In this document: one piece after another, positions 61,083 through 64,000 of the stretch | Layout: each line of letters starts with the position of its first letter | Numbering within the stretch: position 1 is the first letter of the stretch | Source: G965227875 sp965227875 | GTDB lineage: Bacteria; Pseudomonadota; Alphaproteobacteria; Rhizobiales; JAJFHC01 | Reading direction: 5' to 3' | Assembly (NCBI GenBank): GCA_965227875.1 | Contig: OZ245783.1 | Coordinates: 2,418,001-2,482,000 of the forward strand | DNA length: 64,000 nt | Translations under genes and position numbers: made by a program | The notes under the pieces: model-generated | What the model saw: the letters and a program-made list of their open reading frames with translations, nothing else | What the model was told of the DNA's origin: nothing | Databases searched by the model: none

Positions 61083-61143
61083 TTGGCAATTCGAACAGAA
61101 TGTTCTATATAACGAACGTTCTTTTATGCGAACGATGCGTTCG
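61083..61143 (+). promoter_or_regulatory. promoter with three evenly spaced GAAC/GTTC dyads
   Basis: A sigma70-type promoter, TTGGCA (61083-61088), 17 bp, TATATA (61106-61111), lies after the MarR gene. Three dyads overlap or follow it: GAACA-GAA-TGTTC (61093-61105), GAACGTTC (61114-61121), and CGAACG-ATG-CGTTCG (61129-61143). Their centres are about 18.5 bp apart. The first is inside the promoter spacer, so a repressor would block RNA polymerase. MarR 20 bp upstream is the likely binder. Confidence 0.7.
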
Positions 61144-61171
61144 ATCGCTCTTGCTTCACAGGAGAATTGCC

Positions 61172-62188
61172 ATGTCCCGTCCTTTCCCGGCGTCCGCGGC
61201 CCCCAAGGTCTATGTCATTCACGAGAACGAGGAATGGCTGGCGCCCCTGCGTGAAGGTTTCGCGGCCTTCGGCACGCCTTACGAGGAATGGCTGCTCGAC
61301 ACGCGCAAGATCGATCTTCGCGAAGCCCCGCCGGAAGGCGTTTTCTTCAGCCGGATGAGCGCCTCCAACTATACCCGCGGCCACGTCCACGCCACCCGCA
61401 GCACGGATATCGTCCTGCGCTGGCTGGAGGCCCATGGCCGCAGGGTCGTCAACGGACATTCGGTCCTTGCCCTGGAGGTGAACAAGCCGGCACAGCAGAT
61501 CCTGCTCGACGCGGCGGGGATTGCGACGCCGGAGACCGTGGTCGCCGTCGGCCGCGAGCACATCATGGGGGCTGCCGAATCCCTCGGACGCACCCCCTTC
61601 ATCGTCAAGCCCGGCCAAGGCGGTAAGGGTGCGGGCGTACAGCTCTTCGAGTCTCTTGCGCAGCTCGAAGCCGCGCTCGAGGACAGGACGGTGTCGGGTT
61701 CCGTCGACGGCGTATGGCTGGTGCAGGAAAAGATCGCGACCGACGACGACTACATCACCCGTGCGGAATTCGTGGATGGCCGCTTCCTCTATGCGGTCCG
61801 GGTCTATAGCGGCGGCTCCTTCGAACTGTGCCCGGCCGACGTCTGCAATGTCGACTTCGAGACCTTCTGCCCGGCGGGCTCCAACGATCAGCCGGTGGCC
61901 GACACCGGGGCGCAGGCCGGTCCGCGTTTCGAGATCGACAAGGGGTTCGACAGCCCGCTGGTCGCACGGCTGGAAGGATTTCTCGCGAGCAACGGCATCG
62001 AGGTCGCGGGCGTGGAGTTCATCCGCAGGCCGGACGGAACCGAGGTCGTCTACGACATCAACACCAACACCAACTACAACGCCGGTGCGGAAGCCGACGC
62101 CGGCCTCGACACCGGCGGCATGAAGGCGATCGCCGCGTTCCTCGACCGGGAACTGGCCGAACTCAATCGTCTGGCGAAGACCGGCTGA
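61172..62188 (+). CDS. ATP-grasp enzyme, RimK/D-Ala-ligase-like
   Basis: This 338-residue protein has an ATP-grasp layout: an N-terminal preATP domain (VYVIHENEEWLAPLREGFAA; VFFSRMSASNYTRGH), the loop RTPFIVKPGQGGKGAGVQLF, VQEKIATDDDYITRAEFV and the metal motif VVYDINTNTNYN near the C-terminus. It would ligate a carboxylate to an amine or amino acid. ATG 61172 follows AGGAG by 7 nt; the frame before it (from 61064) crosses the operator region. Expression from the MarR-controlled promoter suggests response to a small molecule. Its end overlaps the FG-GAP gene by 26 bases. Confidence 0.85.
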   Translation: MSRPFPASAAPKVYVIHENEEWLAPLREGFAAFGTPYEEWLLDTRKIDLREAPPEGVFFSRMSASNYTRGHVHATRSTDIVLRWLEAHGRRVVNGHSVLALEVNKPAQQILLDAAGIATPETVVAVGREHIMGAAESLGRTPFIVKPGQGGKGAGVQLFESLAQLEAALEDRTVSGSVDGVWLVQEKIATDDDYITRAEFVDGRFLYAVRVYSGGSFELCPADVCNVDFETFCPAGSNDQPVADTGAQAGPRFEIDKGFDSPLVARLEGFLASNGIEVAGVEFIRRPDGTEVVYDINTNTNYNAGAEADAGLDTGGMKAIAAFLDRELAELNRLAKTG

Positions 62189-63173
62189 CGGCGACAAGGC
62201 GGCCGTTTTCCAGGGCCGTCAGGAAGATCGGTCCGTGAAGGACGGCGATGTTTTCGCGCAGCCTTCCCGGCAAACGGACGCGGCCGATTTCGGTCAGGCG
62301 CCCGTCGGTCATCGTCATCATGCGAAGCGACCCTCGGCTGTCGTCGGGCACGACGAGGTCTGTCCGCCCGTCGCCGTTCACGTCGGCCGTCGCCGACAGG
62401 GCGAGATTGCGTGACCCGATGGCGTGGTTGGAAAAGCCCTGGCTCGCGGCGACGCGCCTCAGGCCGCCTTTGTCGAAAGACCAGACCTCCAGCGTCCCGC
62501 CGATATGCGGCGTCGTCACGATGGCGATGTCCTTGCGGCCGTCGCCCGTGAGGTCGGCGATGCCGGCCACGTTGAGCCAACGGTTCGCCCGGCCGATCGG
62601 CGGTGTCCCGGCGACAAGGCGGAGCCCGCCCTGCCGCAGGCCGTAGACGGCGATCGATGCGCCGCGGTCGAGAAACGCCCTGATGGTGATTATCTCGGCG
62701 CGCCCGTCGCCGTCGAGGTCGACAAGGCGCGGCGTGAGATCCTCGAAGACCTCCGTCTCTGCCAGGTCCAGCCGGTGACGCTCGCCCCGTCCGGTTGCCG
62801 CAACGATCGCGCCCGCCTCGATACGGTCGCCGAGAATGCCGTGGCCGTACCGTTCTGTCGGGGCGGCATACCAGGCGCGCCGGACATCGAGCCCGGATGC
62901 CATGGCCTCCTCCCCGTCCGGCAGCCCGCCTTCCGGCGCCCCGAACGGCAGCGGCACCCGGTTGCGCGGCAGGATGAGGCACACGAGCGACCCGCACCGC
63001 GTGGCGAGCGTCCAGTATTTGCCCCTGACCGCAACCCGGCCGTCCGCGAGCGCGAGAACCCCGGTCACCGGTGCGTCCGTCGGGATTTCGGTCACCTTCC
63101 ACTCCGCCGCGCCGGCGGAAGCCGCCGACAGGATCAGCCACATGAGAGCGACAGCGGAGCCAAGTCTAGTCAT
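62163..63173 (-). CDS. secreted FG-GAP/VCBS-repeat protein
   Basis: This 336-residue protein has a signal peptide (VALMWLILSAASAGAA, cut after AGA or GAA) and FG-GAP-type repeats with Ca-binding-like loops: DLDGDGRAEI, DLTGDGRKDIAIV and DVNGDGRTDLVV. These form part of a beta-propeller on the cell surface or in the periplasm. The role is unknown; such proteins bind polysaccharides or ligands. The gene overlaps the ATP-grasp gene (convergent, 26 bp) and the BenE-like gene start-to-stop by 8 bases. Confidence 0.85.
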   Translation of the reverse strand: MTRLGSAVALMWLILSAASAGAAEWKVTEIPTDAPVTGVLALADGRVAVRGKYWTLATRCGSLVCLILPRNRVPLPFGAPEGGLPDGEEAMASGLDVRRAWYAAPTERYGHGILGDRIEAGAIVAATGRGERHRLDLAETEVFEDLTPRLVDLDGDGRAEIITIRAFLDRGASIAVYGLRQGGLRLVAGTPPIGRANRWLNVAGIADLTGDGRKDIAIVTTPHIGGTLEVWSFDKGGLRRVAASQGFSNHAIGSRNLALSATADVNGDGRTDLVVPDDSRGSLRMMTMTDGRLTEIGRVRLPGRLRENIAVLHGPIFLTALENGRLVAVSRSSPDD

Positions 63174-64000
63174 TCGCCGCGTAGTCCTTGCGTTCGAGCA
63201 GCCACGATGCGGCGAAGCCGAACACGAGCCCCCAGAAGGGCGCCCCGATGTTGAAGAGGCTGACGCCGGACACGGTGACGAGAAACGTGATCAGGGCGCT
63301 GACCGCGAAACGGTCGCGAAACGCGGTGGTGAACGCGCCCTGCAGCACGCGAAGCATGGCCAGACCGGCAAGCGTGGCGATGAAGGCGGGCGGTGTGGCC
63401 AGCATGAAGCCCGTGAACGTGGGTGCGAGTAGCCCGAAGACCAGCGCCATCAGGCCGACGAGAATCCCGGCGGTATACTGCTCGTGACGCGCGCCGCCGG
63501 CCGCGATGATTGCGTTGGTGGGGCCGGTCAGGCAGGTCGAGACCGTGCCGACCGTCGCGCAGACCATCGAGACCGCCCCGCAGGCCGCGGTGATGAAATT
63601 GACCGGCGGATTGTGGCCCGATGCCCTCAGGATGACGATGCCCTGTCCGTTCTGGACCACGAGTACCGTGATGGCGAGCGGCACCACGAGCTCGATCATG
63701 GCGGCGACCGAAAAGGACGGTGTCTGGAAGACCGGTTCCGCCAGCCTGAACGAAAGATCCGACCCGTCGGCTACGCCGCCGGTGACCGCGATGGCGATCA
63801 CGCCGGCGGCGAGCGCGGCGATCACGGGCGGAAGAAGACGTCCGAGTGCGGCCCAGACGGATGCCAGGAGAAAGGCGCCGGTCATCGCCGCGGCAATCGC
63901 GACGTCCTGCCGGAAGGCGAGAATCCAGTCGAGGCCGAACTGGAGAAAGACGCCCGCCACCATGCCCATGACGATGGGCATGGGAATCGCCTGCATGCCG
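63166..64000 (-). CDS. benE: BenE-family benzoate/H+ symporter, 5' truncated by the window edge
   Basis: The visible protein reads MQAIPMPIVMGMVAGVFLQF from the right edge, so its N-terminal helices lie beyond the window. About ten hydrophobic segments follow, with BenE-like features VLVVQNGQGIVILRASGHNP (from residue about 110) and TVSTCLTGPTNAIIAAGG. BenE imports benzoate or related aromatic acids with protons; some members carry other substrates. It ends 8 bases inside the FG-GAP gene, same strand. Confidence 0.88.
   Translation of the reverse strand, partial: GMQAIPMPIVMGMVAGVFLQFGLDWILAFRQDVAIAAAMTGAFLLASVWAALGRLLPPVIAALAAGVIAIAVTGGVADGSDLSFRLAEPVFQTPSFSVAAMIELVVPLAITVLVVQNGQGIVILRASGHNPPVNFITAACGAVSMVCATVGTVSTCLTGPTNAIIAAGGARHEQYTAGILVGLMALVFGLLAPTFTGFMLATPPAFIATLAGLAMLRVLQGAFTTAFRDRFAVSALITFLVTVSGVSLFNIGAPFWGLVFGFAASWLLERKDYAAND

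Overview
The window is a GC-rich (roughly two-thirds G+C by eye) chromosomal segment of an alphaproteobacterium, probably Rhodospirillales-like. The support is the infC-rpmI-rplT-pheS-pheT block, the style of the proteins (CreA, DUF1194, PhoX, TauD/HD oxygenases, CaiB/BaiF CoA-transferases), a tRNA-Ser with encoded CCA, and GNRA-loop palindromic repeats. No phage, plasmid, transposase or CRISPR is visible. The taxonomic call is inference from gene content only.

Layout. 1-8.5 kb: core genes, with a truncated GGDEF/EAL protein, IF-3 (apparent ATA start), L35, L20, PheS, PheT and LepA. 8.5-9.15 kb: a lower-GC gene broken by one in-frame TAG. 9.3-15.8 kb: LtrA-like membrane protein, LysR, DUF1194 protein, luciferase-like monooxygenase plus hydrolase, EamA exporter and Dtd. 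15.8-17.5 kb: a non-coding mosaic of palindromes arranged in 516/539-bp units that contain a 23-bp minisatellite. 17.5-23.8 kb: a four-gene minus-strand operon (nitrilase-like amidase, Orn/Lys/Arg decarboxylase, ATP-grasp ligase, C45 acyltransferase) that looks like an uncharacterised amine-conjugate pathway. CreA follows, then seven copies of a 115-bp repeat (24.5-25.3 kb) that shares its core palindrome with the 15.8-17.5 kb repeats.

25.3-35.5 kb: acyl-CoA and organic-acid catabolism (HMG-CoA lyase, enoyl-CoA hydratase, CoA-transferase, aldehyde dehydrogenase, MmgE/PrpD, enolase-superfamily dehydratase, PhyH dioxygenase), then a histidine phosphatase, a DUF305 protein and a small kinase-like ATPase. 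35.5-39.5 kb: GMC oxidoreductase plus Rieske oxygenase, divergent from a GlxA/CdhR-type AraC regulator, a typical quaternary-amine catabolic arrangement. 40.2 kb: tRNA-Ser(GGA) with its own promoter and terminator. 40.5-44.7 kb: small membrane protein, MsrA, TrmO, a second enolase-superfamily enzyme, and a flavin-binding-fold protein divergent from a TetR regulator.

44.8-50.9 kb: a TmpA/TmpB-like oxygenase pair (predicted to release glycine betaine and phosphate from a trimethylammonio-phosphonate), a Tat-exported PhoX phosphatase, a methyltransferase, an orphan MlaF-type ATPase and a DMSP-lyase-like cupin. Together with the Rieske/GMC locus this suggests scavenging of methylated osmolytes and phosphonates. 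51-64 kb: two small genes including a 43-codon basic ORF, LysR, haloacid dehalogenase, epoxide-hydrolase-like protein, GntR, feruloyl-CoA-synthase-like ligase, EamA, MarR-GNAT fusion, GST (apparently frameshifted at its C-terminus), LysE, MarR, an ATP-grasp enzyme behind a triple-dyad operator, an FG-GAP protein, and a BenE-like transporter cut by the window end.
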